NCBI RefSeq assembly: GCF_003201475.1
Contig: NZ_QJJK01000015.1
Span: 1-64,000, forward strand
Source of the DNA: Chelatococcus asaccharovorans
GTDB lineage: Bacteria > Pseudomonadota > Alphaproteobacteria > Rhizobiales > Beijerinckiaceae
Length of the DNA stretch: 64,000 nucleotides
Direction of reading: 5' to 3'
In this document: positions 1 through 8,831 of the stretch, piece by piece
Numbering within the stretch: the stretch's first letter is position 1
Layout of the letters: every line of letters begins with the position of its first letter
The notes under the pieces: generated by a model
What the model saw: only the letters and a program-made list of their open reading frames with translations
Told to the model about the DNA's origin: nothing
Databases searched by the model: none
Translations under genes and position numbers: made by a program

Positions 1-55
1 GCTCGTCAGGCTCATAACCTGAAGGTCACAGGTTCAAATCCTGTCCCCGCAACCA
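1..55 (+). tRNA. tRNA-Met (CAT), initiator type, 3' part only
   Basis: The window opens inside a tRNA. The anticodon loop CTCATAA (anticodon CAT) is closed by TCAGG/CCTGA, the T loop reads TTCAAAT, and the 3' end is CCCCGCAACCA with an encoded CCA. The A before the discriminator A fits the C1:A72 mismatch of initiator tRNA, and the sequence otherwise follows bacterial fMet tRNA. One of the three G-C pairs usually found at the base of the initiator anticodon stem is A-T here. The 5' half lies outside the window, so C1 cannot be checked. Confidence 0.9.
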
Positions 56-62
56 AAATTAG

Positions 63-96
63 AAAAGCCTCCGCTCACAAAGCGGAGGCTTTTTTG
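63..96 (+). terminator. Rho-independent terminator of the tRNA
   Basis: A stem with arms AAAAGCCTCCGCT and AGCGGAGGCTTTT, a five-base loop and a run of six T residues follows the tRNA by eight bases. This is a textbook intrinsic terminator. Confidence 0.9.
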
Positions 97-786
97 CATG
101 CGAACACCCCCATGATCGCGGCAGGTGAATCTCTCCCCAAACCTCCGGATAACAGCGGACAAGGTCAGCGGCGGACGGCGCGCCTCCCCGAAGCGGTACC
201 GCGTCTCTATGATGTCGGGAAGGGGGGATGACGTGACATTCCTCGCTCGGGCGCCGTTCATCTGCCGGCGGAGCCCGTCCAGGAGGGGTGACGCGGTCGC
301 GTGCCTGTCCGGCGCACAGAACAAGGAAAGGTCCGTTTGTCGGGCAGCTTGGTTGGGGGGCGAAACCGAGGTGGCGCGCCGATAGGCCCCGGGAAGCGGC
401 TTACGATCGAGATCGGATGGCCCGGCGGGCGGAGCGGCGCGACGAGGATCTGTTCATTTCCTCGCTGACGGTTGCGACAATCCGGTGCACAGCCGTTGCT
501 CGCCGCGGAAACCTTCCGATTCCCATCGTTCCCCGTCGAGCCGAACAAGCCGGATCGGACAGCCTATAGTCTTCGCCTATGCTGCCACATCCGGATCAAT
601 CCAATTGTCATCGGTGTGCAACGGTGTTGACCGCACAGTACATTCCGTCAGCCCAAGCAGCCCGAATACCTCATCACCTCTACCGCCTCACATCGGCCCG
701 CCGAAGCTGTGGGGATGACAGGGTTTGCCTCGAGTTTGGGAGACGCATGACTCGGGCCAACACCCCTAACCTACGGAGAATCATCG
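97..786. other. Long stretch without a convincing intact gene
   Basis: About 690 bases lie between the tRNA terminator and the GMC oxidoreductase. Open frames are short, overlap on both strands and have no good ribosome binding sites, so I read them as chance. The only protein-like signal is a short toxin-like fragment (441-485, listed separately). A ribosome binding site ACGGAGA sits at about 773-779 for the next gene. No integrase and no repeat of the tRNA end was seen. Confidence 0.5.
441..485 (+). pseudogene. Possible fragment of a VapC-like PIN toxin
   Basis: Fifteen codons read DEDLFISSLTVATIR, which resembles the conserved segment of VapC toxins (typically DLFISSLTVAEIRRG). Nothing before or after it in any frame continues the PIN domain, and no antitoxin is seen. 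If real, it is a small relic of a toxin-antitoxin pair next to a tRNA, a common place for gain and loss of accessory DNA. The match is short and could be chance. Confidence 0.3.
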
Positions 787-2535
787 ATGAGCGACACGCC
801 GGTAATATCAAAGGGCAACTTTGGCTACCCCGACCCGGGACCCCAGAACCCAACGGCCACTGACGTCACCAACAGCGTATTCTTCGTCTCGGATGAAGAT
901 TGGGACGCGATCAGGCAGGCCGAATACGACTACATTGTGCTCGGTAGCGGATTTTGCGCGCTGGCCTTTGTTGAACGCATCTATAAGCACAAGCCCAGCG
1001 CCCGCATACTGATGCTCGAGCGCGGCCCATTCTTCCTGCCTGTTCACTTTCAGAACCTGCCGACACCCTATGAAGCGACCGTCGGCGGAAAAAGCGAGAC
1101 CTTTCCCTGGACGCTCTCGGGACAGACGGCCCTGCAGCCCCCCGGCAAGATCCAGTGGCAGCACGGGATGGTGCCCTTCTTCGGGGGGCGCAGCATCATG
1201 TGGAGTGCCTGGTGCCCCGACCCGACACAGTTCGAATATACACTCAATGGGTGGCCACGGTCGCTCATCGACGCCTTCAATCGCAACAAGTCTGATGCCG
1301 CGCGATTGATGAATGTGGTTTCCACCGAGCAGATCGACTCCGATCTCAGCGTGGAGGAACGCATGGCAGTGGGCCAGAGCCGGCCGGTTTACGGCACCAT
1401 GCAACGCGGCCTTCTCGATATGCTGGCGGAAAATATCGACAAGCTCACATCGCCCAACGGGCTGAGGGTCCAGTATGAGGCGGCCAAGATCGCGGCCCAT
1501 TCCAGGGCGACGGCTGGCATCGACTTCGCGAAGTTCTCGACGCCCGCTCCCTTGCTCAAGATCGTGGCCGACCAGCAGGCGGCAGCCGCAGCCGGCAGGG
1601 GTGCCCCCCTTCATATCGTCAACAATTGCGTTGCAATCCGGGCCGAGGAGGTCAACGGCGCCGCGACCGTCATCAAGACCAGCCGAGGCGACATCAACGT
1701 AAACGCTGCCAAGGTTGTCCTGGCCATGGGTTCTGTTCCACCGACGACCTTCCTGCTCAACTCGTTTCCAGCGCTCGAGCGCGCAGGGCAACGCTTTGCA
1801 GCCCACTTCATCACCGCTCTCGTGGGGCGAATTCCGCGCAGCGCCTTTTCCTTCGGCGCCGACCTGGCGTCCATGGAGCTCGCTGCGATCTACCTCTCCG
1901 GAGCTATCCAGATCTTTGGCTTCAATACGCAGCAGATCCATATGCAGTTGTCGGTGCTCAACAACGAGAACCCGGCACAAAATGCAGAGATTGCCGGACG
2001 GTACATGCCCGACGTGGTCGCCACGGCATCACGAGCCCAGATGGAAAGCTCGCCCGACCATATCCTTTTCGTCTTTGCAAGCCTGGGCGAGATGGATCCG
2101 GCCAATGCGGACAACTGGGTGCACAAGAACGGGGGCAGCGATCAGACCACCAATATCGAACTTCAAGCTCTCGCCAACGACAACGATAACAAGACGTGGG
2201 ACGGAATGGACGATCTGACCTTCCGAGCCCTGGAAGACGTCCTGCGGCCGAACAACGCAACGGTCGAATATTGGCATGGCGATGCCAATAGCGGAACTTG
2301 GAGTCTCGACAGGCCTCCAGTCGGGCAGCGGCGCGCACCGGCCCTCGTTCATGAGGCTTCGACACTATGGGTCGACGCCGTGCCCGGAAACGGCGTGGTC
2401 GGCGAAGACTATCGCCCCTATAATGTCTCCAATGTCTACGTGACCGGTGGCGGGCTGTTTCCACGCGCGGAGTCCTGGAATCCGACGTTCTTTATGGTTG
2501 CGCTGGCTCAGGACCTCGCCGACCAACTCACCTGA
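787..2535 (+). CDS. GMC-family FAD oxidoreductase, pyranose-oxidase-like
   Basis: A 582-residue flavoprotein. A Rossmann FAD-binding motif starts near residue 53 (VLGSGFCALAF) and an acidic ERG triplet near 79 would bind the FAD ribose. The C-terminal part carries NVYVTGGGLFPR followed by SWNPTFF, the usual end of GMC oxidoreductases with the catalytic Asn; the partner His is probably in HEASTLW. The segment GGRSIMWSAW aligns with the GGxSTHW motif of pyranose 2-oxidase, but the His that carries covalent FAD there is Met here, so FAD should be non-covalent. There is no signal peptide, so it is probably cytoplasmic and oxidises a sugar or polyol hydroxyl. It is monocistronic, with a good ribosome binding site and a terminator behind it. 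The substrate is unknown. Confidence 0.75.
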   Translation: MSDTPVISKGNFGYPDPGPQNPTATDVTNSVFFVSDEDWDAIRQAEYDYIVLGSGFCALAFVERIYKHKPSARILMLERGPFFLPVHFQNLPTPYEATVGGKSETFPWTLSGQTALQPPGKIQWQHGMVPFFGGRSIMWSAWCPDPTQFEYTLNGWPRSLIDAFNRNKSDAARLMNVVSTEQIDSDLSVEERMAVGQSRPVYGTMQRGLLDMLAENIDKLTSPNGLRVQYEAAKIAAHSRATAGIDFAKFSTPAPLLKIVADQQAAAAAGRGAPLHIVNNCVAIRAEEVNGAATVIKTSRGDINVNAAKVVLAMGSVPPTTFLLNSFPALERAGQRFAAHFITALVGRIPRSAFSFGADLASMELAAIYLSGAIQIFGFNTQQIHMQLSVLNNENPAQNAEIAGRYMPDVVATASRAQMESSPDHILFVFASLGEMDPANADNWVHKNGGSDQTTNIELQALANDNDNKTWDGMDDLTFRALEDVLRPNNATVEYWHGDANSGTWSLDRPPVGQRRAPALVHEASTLWVDAVPGNGVVGEDYRPYNVSNVYVTGGGLFPRAESWNPTFFMVALAQDLADQLT

Positions 2536-2667
2536 AACGCGCAAGCCACGCATATGTCGCTGACGGATCCCCGTATGCTGGCTCAGGGACGCTTTCCGGT
2601 CCCGTGTGAACGGCCCGCGCTAGCGATGATCGATTGGAGCGAGGGCTTGATGTTCCTGGCAGATCAG

Positions 2668-2700
2668 ACCACCCCTGTGGGAACCCGCAGGGGTGGTTTT
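2668..2700 (+). terminator. Terminator between convergent genes
   Basis: Arms ACCACCCCTG and CAGGGGTGGT plus three further G-C pairs close a very small loop and are followed by TTTT. It lies between the GMC gene and the convergent LysR gene and can serve the plus-strand transcript. Confidence 0.85.
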
Positions 2701-2770
2701 GCGAATTTCTGAAACCCTATTAGTCAGTTCCACTGACCTCCATGGAATGGGAAGCGAACCGCTGACGGGC

Positions 2771-3706
2771 TCAGCTTTGCCGCAATTGTCGGGCAGCGCT
2801 GAGGAATGTCCTGAGATGAGGATTGCTGCTATCGACCCGCCAGAACAAGGCAAGACGATGGGAGCCAATCGACGGGTCGGTGTGCTTGAGCACGAGATCG
2901 TCCGGAATAGGCACCGTGCCTTCGGAGATCAGGCAAGCGCCGAGCCCGGCCGACGCAAGCTGCATGTGGGACTGCGTGGTCAAGACCTCAGCGTGGACAA
3001 TTCTCGGCTCGATTCCCAGGGAGCGTAGACCCCGGAGTTGATAGTCATAGTGCGTGCGATGGTAGTCGGGAGGAGCGAGGACAATGTCGAGTTTGGCGAT
3101 GTCCTGGCCCGTAAGGACCAGCCGGCGTGCGACGGGATGAGCTTTCGACATGCAAAGCCGATAGTCCGCCTTCCATATAATCAAGGAGTCCATGGCTTCG
3201 GACAAAAGCGCCGGCGTCGGCAAAGACATGAAGCCGGCGTCCAGTTCCCCCTCGTTGAGCATACGGCTCATCTCTTCGGCCGTGGCCTCGATCATAAAGG
3301 GACTGATATCGGGATGTGCTGCCCGGAACTCGCCGAGCAGCAAGCTTATCACCGGGTAGGAGAGGTAGCTGGGCATGCCGATGCGCAGGCCCTGGCCGGT
3401 TGAGAGTTCGGCAAATTCCTCGATCGTCGCGCTCAGCAGGTCCAATACCCTCTTCGAACGCTCGAGCAGCAGCTTTCCGTGCGGGGTGAGCCGCAAAAGG
3501 CGCCCTTTGCGCTCGATCAGGACCGCGCCCAGGCTGTCCTCGAGTTGGGCAAGCTGTTGGCTGAGCGTCGGCTGGCTGATCGACAGCGCAGACGCAGCCT
3601 TGCTGAAACTGCCGGAACGGTGCAGCTCTCGAAAGTAGATCAATTGCCGGACGCTCAATCGGCGCATGCTCGCAAATGTCGCGTTGGAAAGCGCAGTTCG
3701 CGCCAT
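2771..3706 (-). CDS. LysR-family transcriptional regulator
   Basis: The start ATG at 3706 (MARTAL) is preceded by GGGAGG at six bases and is preferred to the upstream ATG at 3742, giving 311 residues. The N-terminal winged helix-turn-helix follows the LysR pattern (LRQLIYFRELHRSGSFSKAA, then QPTLSQQLAQLE), with a two-lobed periplasmic-binding-like effector domain after it. The family usually binds a small inducer and controls the divergent operon. Here the divergent operon starts with the MBL-fold hydrolase and the shared region holds a dyad with T-N11-A geometry. The inducer is probably a substrate or intermediate of that operon (inference). Confidence 0.85.
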   Translation of the reverse strand: MARTALSNATFASMRRLSVRQLIYFRELHRSGSFSKAASALSISQPTLSQQLAQLEDSLGAVLIERKGRLLRLTPHGKLLLERSKRVLDLLSATIEEFAELSTGQGLRIGMPSYLSYPVISLLLGEFRAAHPDISPFMIEATAEEMSRMLNEGELDAGFMSLPTPALLSEAMDSLIIWKADYRLCMSKAHPVARRLVLTGQDIAKLDIVLAPPDYHRTHYDYQLRGLRSLGIEPRIVHAEVLTTQSHMQLASAGLGACLISEGTVPIPDDLVLKHTDPSIGSHRLALFWRVDSSNPHLRTFLSAARQLRQS

Positions 3707-3744
3707 ATATGGCCTCCCGTCGATGACCTGCCGGATCGCCAATC

Positions 3745-3761
3745 TATAGGCAAAACCTATA
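3745..3761. promoter_or_regulatory. Probable LysR operator (perfect dyad)
   Basis: TATAGG-CAAAA-CCTATA is a perfect inverted repeat containing a T-N11-A core (3747 to 3759), the classic LysR-type box. It sits 38 bases before the LysR start and about 97 bases before the preferred start of the divergent operon, where autoregulation and activation can share one site. Confidence 0.65.
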
Positions 3762-3857
3762 CGACAGATGACAACCCGATGGATCCGTCATCCTCGTGAA
3801 ATCCGCAACCGATATCGCTTTCCAGGGTTCTCTCGAGATTCAAGCGGCAGGTCTTTG

Positions 3858-4691
3858 GTGCCCATTTCAGTCCATGTTCTCGGCTCTTCGGGCGGATATC
3901 CCGCCAACGGGCAACCATGTTCGGGCTATCTGGTGCGCGGCACGGCCGGCGCAATCCTTCTCGACTGCGGCCCAGGCGTTGCGACCGCGCTGCTGAGAGA
4001 TGGGCCGCACTGTAATCTTGACGCGATCGCGATCAGCCATCTGCATCCTGACCACACGCTCGACCTCATTCCACTCGCCTATTCGCTACTCACCGAGTGG
4101 CTGGTTGACGGGCGGACGGTTCCACTGCCGTTGTTCGTGCCCCTGGGTGGCATCGACTTCCTGCGGCGGTTCTCCGATCTTTTTGGTCATCGCCAATGGC
4201 GTCTGCCGACAGACGGCGGCAGCCCGGGAAAGCAAGCGATTGCGACATCTCTGGCGCAAGGTCAGGATTGGGTTTTCTCGGTCTTCGACATACGCGAATA
4301 CATGCCCGGCGACGATTTCGGACGGGGCGACCTGACCGTCCGCACCCATCCGGTCGATCACGGCGTGCCCACTGCTGCGATGCGAATCGATGACGCCGAC
4401 AAGAGCGTCGTCTATTCGGCGGACACCCGCTTTTTGCCTTCCCTTGCAAGCTTTGCCTCGCGCACCGACCTGTTTTTCCTGGACGCCCATCTCTCCGGGC
4501 TGTTTGCGCCCGGCGGCGCACATATGACCCCCATGGAGGCTGGCCGTCTGGGGGCGATGGCCGAGGCAAGCGAACTGGTACTTTGTCATCTCGCCACGCC
4601 GGAGGATGGCGACAGCGCCCGGCGGGCCGCCGCGGTCGAGTTCAAGGGGCCGATCCATCTCGCCTGCCAGACTAGCGAATACGCCCTATGA
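3858..4691 (+). CDS. MBL-fold metal-dependent hydrolase
   Basis: The metal site is seen as HLHPDH, with further His residues in VDHG and an Asp in YSADTRF; the N-terminal strand VHVLGSSGGYP is typical of the RNase Z/phosphodiesterase-like branch of the metallo-beta-lactamase fold. I prefer the GTG start at 3858 with GGCAGG upstream: the ATG at 3768 would lie only seven bases from the LysR operator, leaves no room for a ribosome binding site and adds about 30 residues unrelated to the domain. The protein is about 277 residues, with no signal peptide. The stop overlaps the next start by four bases, so it is the first gene of the importer operon. A phosphodiesterase role on the imported compound is inference. 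Confidence 0.75.
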   Translation: MPISVHVLGSSGGYPANGQPCSGYLVRGTAGAILLDCGPGVATALLRDGPHCNLDAIAISHLHPDHTLDLIPLAYSLLTEWLVDGRTVPLPLFVPLGGIDFLRRFSDLFGHRQWRLPTDGGSPGKQAIATSLAQGQDWVFSVFDIREYMPGDDFGRGDLTVRTHPVDHGVPTAAMRIDDADKSVVYSADTRFLPSLASFASRTDLFFLDAHLSGLFAPGGAHMTPMEAGRLGAMAEASELVLCHLATPEDGDSARRAAAVEFKGPIHLACQTSEYAL

Positions 4692-5611
4692 GCGTCTCTC
4701 CAGCATCCGTACTCCGCCCGATCACCATGCCCCGGGTCGGATTTGCCCCCTTGGTCGCTCCCTATGTTCTGGTGGCGCCGCTTCTCGGGCTGATCTTTAT
4801 CTTCGCGATCCTGCCTGCGGCGCTGGCACTGTTTCTCACCTTCTTCGAGACCGATATCCTGGCGGGAACCATGCGTTTCGTTGGCACCGCCAATTTTGCG
4901 CGGGCGGCGGACCGTGGGAATGTCCTCAACAGCCTGCGGGTCACCTTCCTCTATACCGTCCTGACCGTGCCTCCCTCGATGATCCTGGGTCTTTCGATCG
5001 CGCTGGCGATCAATGGCCTGCGGCGCGGTCGCATGTTCTGGCAAGCCGTCTACTTCCTGCCCGTCGCGGCGACGCTCGTTGCCATGTCGATCGTCTGGCG
5101 CTGGATGTTCGTCGGACGCAAGGGCATCATCGACCAGACGTTCGGCCAGGCAATCGGGCTCACCGACTGGCTGAACTCACCGGTTCTCTCTCTGCCAGCC
5201 GTCGCGATCGTCGGCAACTGGCAGCAGATCGGCTTCGTGGTCATCCTCTATCTGGCCGCCCTGACGGCGGTTCCCAGGCATCTGCTCGAAGCGGCGCGGG
5301 TGGACGGTGCAGGCGCCTGGAGCCGCTTCTGGCACGTCACATGGCCGTCGATCGGACCGACGACGGTTTTCGTCGGCATCATCACCTCGGTCGACGCGCT
5401 GCGGGTATTCGATACGATCTCGACGATGACCGGCGGCGGTCCTTCGCGATCGAGCCAGACGCTGGCCCATCTGATGTGGGAGCGGGGCATCTATTTCTTC
5501 GATATCGGCGGCGGCTCGGTCGTGACGCTGGTGCTGTTGGCTCTGGCGCTCGCGGCGACCGCGGTTCAGCGCCTGCTCACCGCGCGCCTGGAGAGGGCAG
5601 GGACGCGATGA
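4688..5611 (+). CDS. Sugar-type ABC transporter permease, MalF/UgpA-like
   Basis: A 307-residue inner-membrane protein with six predicted helices. The cytoplasmic EAA loop reads EAARVDGAGAWSRFWHVTWP and is the docking site for the ATPase. The TGGGPSRSSQT segment before the last helix is typical of the MalF/UgpA family (CUT1, importing oligosaccharides, glycosides or glycerol-phosphate esters). It is coupled by ATGA overlaps to the genes on both sides. Confidence 0.9.
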   Translation: MSVSPASVLRPITMPRVGFAPLVAPYVLVAPLLGLIFIFAILPAALALFLTFFETDILAGTMRFVGTANFARAADRGNVLNSLRVTFLYTVLTVPPSMILGLSIALAINGLRRGRMFWQAVYFLPVAATLVAMSIVWRWMFVGRKGIIDQTFGQAIGLTDWLNSPVLSLPAVAIVGNWQQIGFVVILYLAALTAVPRHLLEAARVDGAGAWSRFWHVTWPSIGPTTVFVGIITSVDALRVFDTISTMTGGGPSRSSQTLAHLMWERGIYFFDIGGGSVVTLVLLALALAATAVQRLLTARLERAGTR

Positions 5612-6453
5612 CTACACATGCCGGTGAAACCCGTTCCCGCATCATGCAGGCCGGAATCCATATTGCCCTCGCGGCCGGGGCGGTATTCATGCTCTTGCCG
5701 TTCTGGCTCATGCTGCGCACGTCCTTTACCGCGCCCGACCAGATCTTTTCGGGTAATGTTCTGACACTTACCCATTTCAGCCTCGACAATTATGCAAGGG
5801 TCTTCGCCGAAGTCCCGTTGCTGCGTTATTACCTGAACGGGTTTGTTGTCGTTGGCACGATTTTTCTCGGCCAGGTCGTCATCTGCGTGCCGGCCGCATA
5901 TGCCCTGTCGCGCCTGCGTTTTGCCGGGCGGGAGCTGGGCCTTTGGATCGTGCTGGCTGCGATGATGGTACCTTATCACGCAACCGCTATCCCAATCTAT
6001 GTGCTGCTCTCGCAGTTCGGCCTGATCAACACCCATGGCGCGCTGATCCTGCCCTTTATCGGTTCGGCCTTCAGCGTCTTCCTGTTGCGCCAGTTCTTCC
6101 TGTCCATCCCCCAATCGGTGTTCGAATCCGCACGGCTCGACGGCGCGTCGCCTTACCGAATCCTGATCCACATCGTCTTTCCCATGGCCCGGCCGGCCAT
6201 CATAACGTTCGGCATCCTGAGCTTTGTTTCTCACTGGAACGACTATTTCTGGCCCTCCTTCGTGTTGCGAAACGACTTTGCAGCGACGGTGCCCTTCGGG
6301 ATCGTCAGGTTTCTCGATCAGGAGCTCGGCGCCGACTATGGCCCACAAATGGCCGCCGCGACCCTCACGGTTCTCCCCCTCCTGATCGGGTTCCTCATCG
6401 CCCAACGCCAGCTCATTGCCGGAATCGCCATGTCCTCCGGCCAGGTCGATTAA
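5608..6453 (+). CDS. Sugar-type ABC transporter permease, MalG/UgpE-like
   Basis: 281 residues from the ATG at 5608, which overlaps the previous stop by four bases; the open frame runs far upstream but that part is out of register with the preceding gene. The EAA loop reads ESARLDGASPYRILIHIVFP, followed by the MARPAI segment. The SHWNDYFWPS stretch is usual for the second permease of CUT1 importers. It forms the membrane channel with the previous protein. Confidence 0.9.
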   Translation: MTTHAGETRSRIMQAGIHIALAAGAVFMLLPFWLMLRTSFTAPDQIFSGNVLTLTHFSLDNYARVFAEVPLLRYYLNGFVVVGTIFLGQVVICVPAAYALSRLRFAGRELGLWIVLAAMMVPYHATAIPIYVLLSQFGLINTHGALILPFIGSAFSVFLLRQFFLSIPQSVFESARLDGASPYRILIHIVFPMARPAIITFGILSFVSHWNDYFWPSFVLRNDFAATVPFGIVRFLDQELGADYGPQMAAATLTVLPLLIGFLIAQRQLIAGIAMSSGQVD

Positions 6454-6483
6454 TCCTCCGCCATGCTCAACTGGAGTTTTGCC

Positions 6484-7734
6484 ATGATCCGCCTGCTTTC
6501 ATCCGTCGCCCTCGGAGCCATGATCGGGGCCGCACCGGCCCTCGCCCAGACCGAGATCCGCATCGTCTCAGGCCAGGAGCGCCAGAATGGCGCCGTCCTT
6601 GTCGACATCTTCAAACGTTTCAACGCAGGCCAGAACCGGGTTCTCGTCGATCTCGAACTGGACAATCGGTCCGATCTCGACACAACCCAAAAGGTGCTCG
6701 CCGATATCGTTGCCGGCACGACGCCTGACGCGGTGCGCATCACCGGCGCGGTGCTGCGCTCCTATATCGACTCCGGGCGCGCCCAGCCCCTCGATGCGTG
6801 TCTCGCCTCCGCGCCCAAACTGGCCGCCCAACTCGATACCGGCCTCCTTGACGGTTTCCGCGTCAATGGCACGCTCTACGCCATGCCCTGGTACGTGACG
6901 CTGCCAGCCCTGTTCATCAACGCCGATGCATTCCGCGCCGCCGGTCTCGATCCCGAAAGCCCGCCTGCCACCTGGAGCGAACTGGAGGCGGCTGCCGCGG
7001 CACTCAGCAACGGGTCGGGCGACCGCTACGGGCTGCTCATGTACATGCCCAACACTTATATGTTCGAGGGTCAGCTCGCCTCTTCGGGAGGTGCCATGGT
7101 CGGTCCCGACGGCCAGTCGGGCGTCGCCGGTCCGGCGGCAGTCGACCAGATGGCCTTCATGCGGCGGCTGGTTAAAGACAAACGCATGCCCGCGCTTTCC
7201 CAGGCCGTGTTCTGGGGCGAAGCCGCACGCCTGTTTCAGGCGGGAGAGGTGGCGATGCTCCTGACGTCGTCGTCGAGCTATAATAGCCTCACCGCGAACG
7301 TCAACTTCGATGTGGCGCTCGCCCCTATGCCGGCCCAGGACGGCCATGATCCCATCACGATGGCGTCCGGCAACGGTTTCGTGATGCTGGCGACCGATCC
7401 GGCACGGCAGGAGGCGACCTGTTCGGCGCTGCTCTCGCTCATCACGCCCGAAAGTGTTGCGGCGACCGTCCGGGCGACGGCGTCTTCCCCCCTCAATGTG
7501 GCGGCGGCGGAGATCCCCGAACTGCTGGGCGATTTCTACGCCAAAAATCGCAAACTGGTTGTGATTAACAGCCAGATGAGCCGTCCCTGGTACACGCTGC
7601 CGGGCCGCGCCAACAACGAGTTCCAGAGCAATTTCGGTGACATCCAGCACGAAATCCTGACCGGTGCGACCTCGCCTCAGGACGGGCTGAACCGCCTTGC
7701 TGCACTCATGAACGAGCTGAACGCAGGACAATGA
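6484..7734 (+). CDS. ABC transporter substrate-binding protein, MalE/UgpB-like
   Basis: The start at 6484 has TGGAG seven bases upstream and gives a clean signal peptide (MIRLLSSVALGAMIGAAPALAQ), so this start is preferred to 6463. The mature protein is about 395 residues, the size of family 1 binding proteins. The APAALFINADAF-like hinge segment (LPALFINADAFRAAG) and PATWSELEAAA are typical of that family. It should deliver a sugar-like ligand to the two permeases. The stop overlaps the start of the ATPase gene. Confidence 0.88.
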   Translation: MIRLLSSVALGAMIGAAPALAQTEIRIVSGQERQNGAVLVDIFKRFNAGQNRVLVDLELDNRSDLDTTQKVLADIVAGTTPDAVRITGAVLRSYIDSGRAQPLDACLASAPKLAAQLDTGLLDGFRVNGTLYAMPWYVTLPALFINADAFRAAGLDPESPPATWSELEAAAAALSNGSGDRYGLLMYMPNTYMFEGQLASSGGAMVGPDGQSGVAGPAAVDQMAFMRRLVKDKRMPALSQAVFWGEAARLFQAGEVAMLLTSSSSYNSLTANVNFDVALAPMPAQDGHDPITMASGNGFVMLATDPARQEATCSALLSLITPESVAATVRATASSPLNVAAAEIPELLGDFYAKNRKLVVINSQMSRPWYTLPGRANNEFQSNFGDIQHEILTGATSPQDGLNRLAALMNELNAGQ

Positions 7735-8831
7735 CGGTACACCCCTTGGCAACCAGGATCGGTGCACCCACTCCCGTGGCCGTTCACAATCTCGCAAAAT
7801 CTTGGCCGGGCGCGCAGCGCCCCGTCTTCTCTGAACTCGACATCGACTGTCCTGCCGGCGGCATCACCATCATCGTCGGCCCCTCGGGATGCGGCAAGAC
7901 AACCTTTCTGCGCTGCCTGTGCGGCCTCGACGTACCGACGAAAGGAGAAATACGCTTCGGCGACCAGGACGTGACGCGCATCGACGCGCAGCATCGCGGT
8001 GTCGCCATGGTGTTCCAGAACTACGCGCTCTATCCGACCAAGACGGCGTTCGACAATATCGCCTTCCCGCTGCGCATGGCACGTGTCGGCGCGGCCGAGA
8101 CCGCCGATCGGGTTCGGGCGGCGGCGGCACTGACGCGCATCGAAGGTCTCCTCGAAAGGTTGCCTTCCCAGCTTTCCGGCGGCCAGCGCCAAAGGGTCGG
8201 CATCGCCCGGGCGATCGTGCGCGGACCGTCGGTTCTTCTGATGGACGAGCCGCTGTCGAACCTGGACACCAAACTCCGGGTCGAGATGCGCGCCGAGCTC
8301 AGCGCTCTGCAGCGGGAACTGGGGGCAACCACGGTCTATGTCACCCACGACCAGACCGAGGCCCTGGCGCTGGCCGACCATCTGATTGTCATGCGCGACG
8401 GCAAGATCGAGCAGCAGGGGGCGCCGGAGGAGATTTTCCGGCATCCGGCCGATGTCTTCGTCGCCGATTTTCTCGGGTCGATGAACTTGTTGGCCGTCCG
8501 CCGGGAAGGTGAGGGCATGGTTCTGGCGGACGGGACGCGGGTTTCCAGCCTGCCGGGAGCACCGTCATCTGGGTCCTTCCAACTCGGCTTCCGGGCTGAG
8601 GATGCGCATATCGGTGGCTTGGCCGGCGACCGTGCGACGCTCCCGGCGATGGTCAGGCGCTCAGAATTGATGGGCTCGGAACGCCTGGTTCATCTCCATT
8701 GCGGCGGCGTGGCCTTGCGCGCCCGTCTCAAGCAGGCCGTCGCGCCCGGGGAACATATCGATCTTCACGTACACGCCTCGGCGTTGCACTACTTCTCCGA
8801 TGATGGCCAACGGGCGGGCGCGGTTGCATGA
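7731..8831 (+). CDS. ABC transporter ATP-binding protein, MalK/UgpC-like
   Basis: 366 residues. Walker A GPSGCGKTT is at about 50-58, the Q loop at VFQNYALYP, the signature LSGGQRQRVGIARA near 146, Walker B VLLMDEPLSNLD near 166, and the H loop in VTHDQTEA. The C-terminal 120 residues form the OB-type regulatory domain of the MalK class. It powers the importer encoded just upstream and overlaps its neighbours by four bases on each side. Confidence 0.92.
   Translation: MTVHPLATRIGAPTPVAVHNLAKSWPGAQRPVFSELDIDCPAGGITIIVGPSGCGKTTFLRCLCGLDVPTKGEIRFGDQDVTRIDAQHRGVAMVFQNYALYPTKTAFDNIAFPLRMARVGAAETADRVRAAAALTRIEGLLERLPSQLSGGQRQRVGIARAIVRGPSVLLMDEPLSNLDTKLRVEMRAELSALQRELGATTVYVTHDQTEALALADHLIVMRDGKIEQQGAPEEIFRHPADVFVADFLGSMNLLAVRREGEGMVLADGTRVSSLPGAPSSGSFQLGFRAEDAHIGGLAGDRATLPAMVRRSELMGSERLVHLHCGGVALRARLKQAVAPGEHIDLHVHASALHYFSDDGQRAGAVA

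Noticed and set aside
1-786. Integrative element attached at the tRNA
   Set aside because: No integrase gene and no second copy of the tRNA 3' end was seen in the window, so no attachment site can be claimed.
4606-5607. A long plus-strand frame running into the second sugar permease
   Set aside because: It lies out of frame over the MBL and first permease genes and is Arg/Ser/Gly-rich. The permease begins at the ATG at 5608 with the usual four-base overlap.
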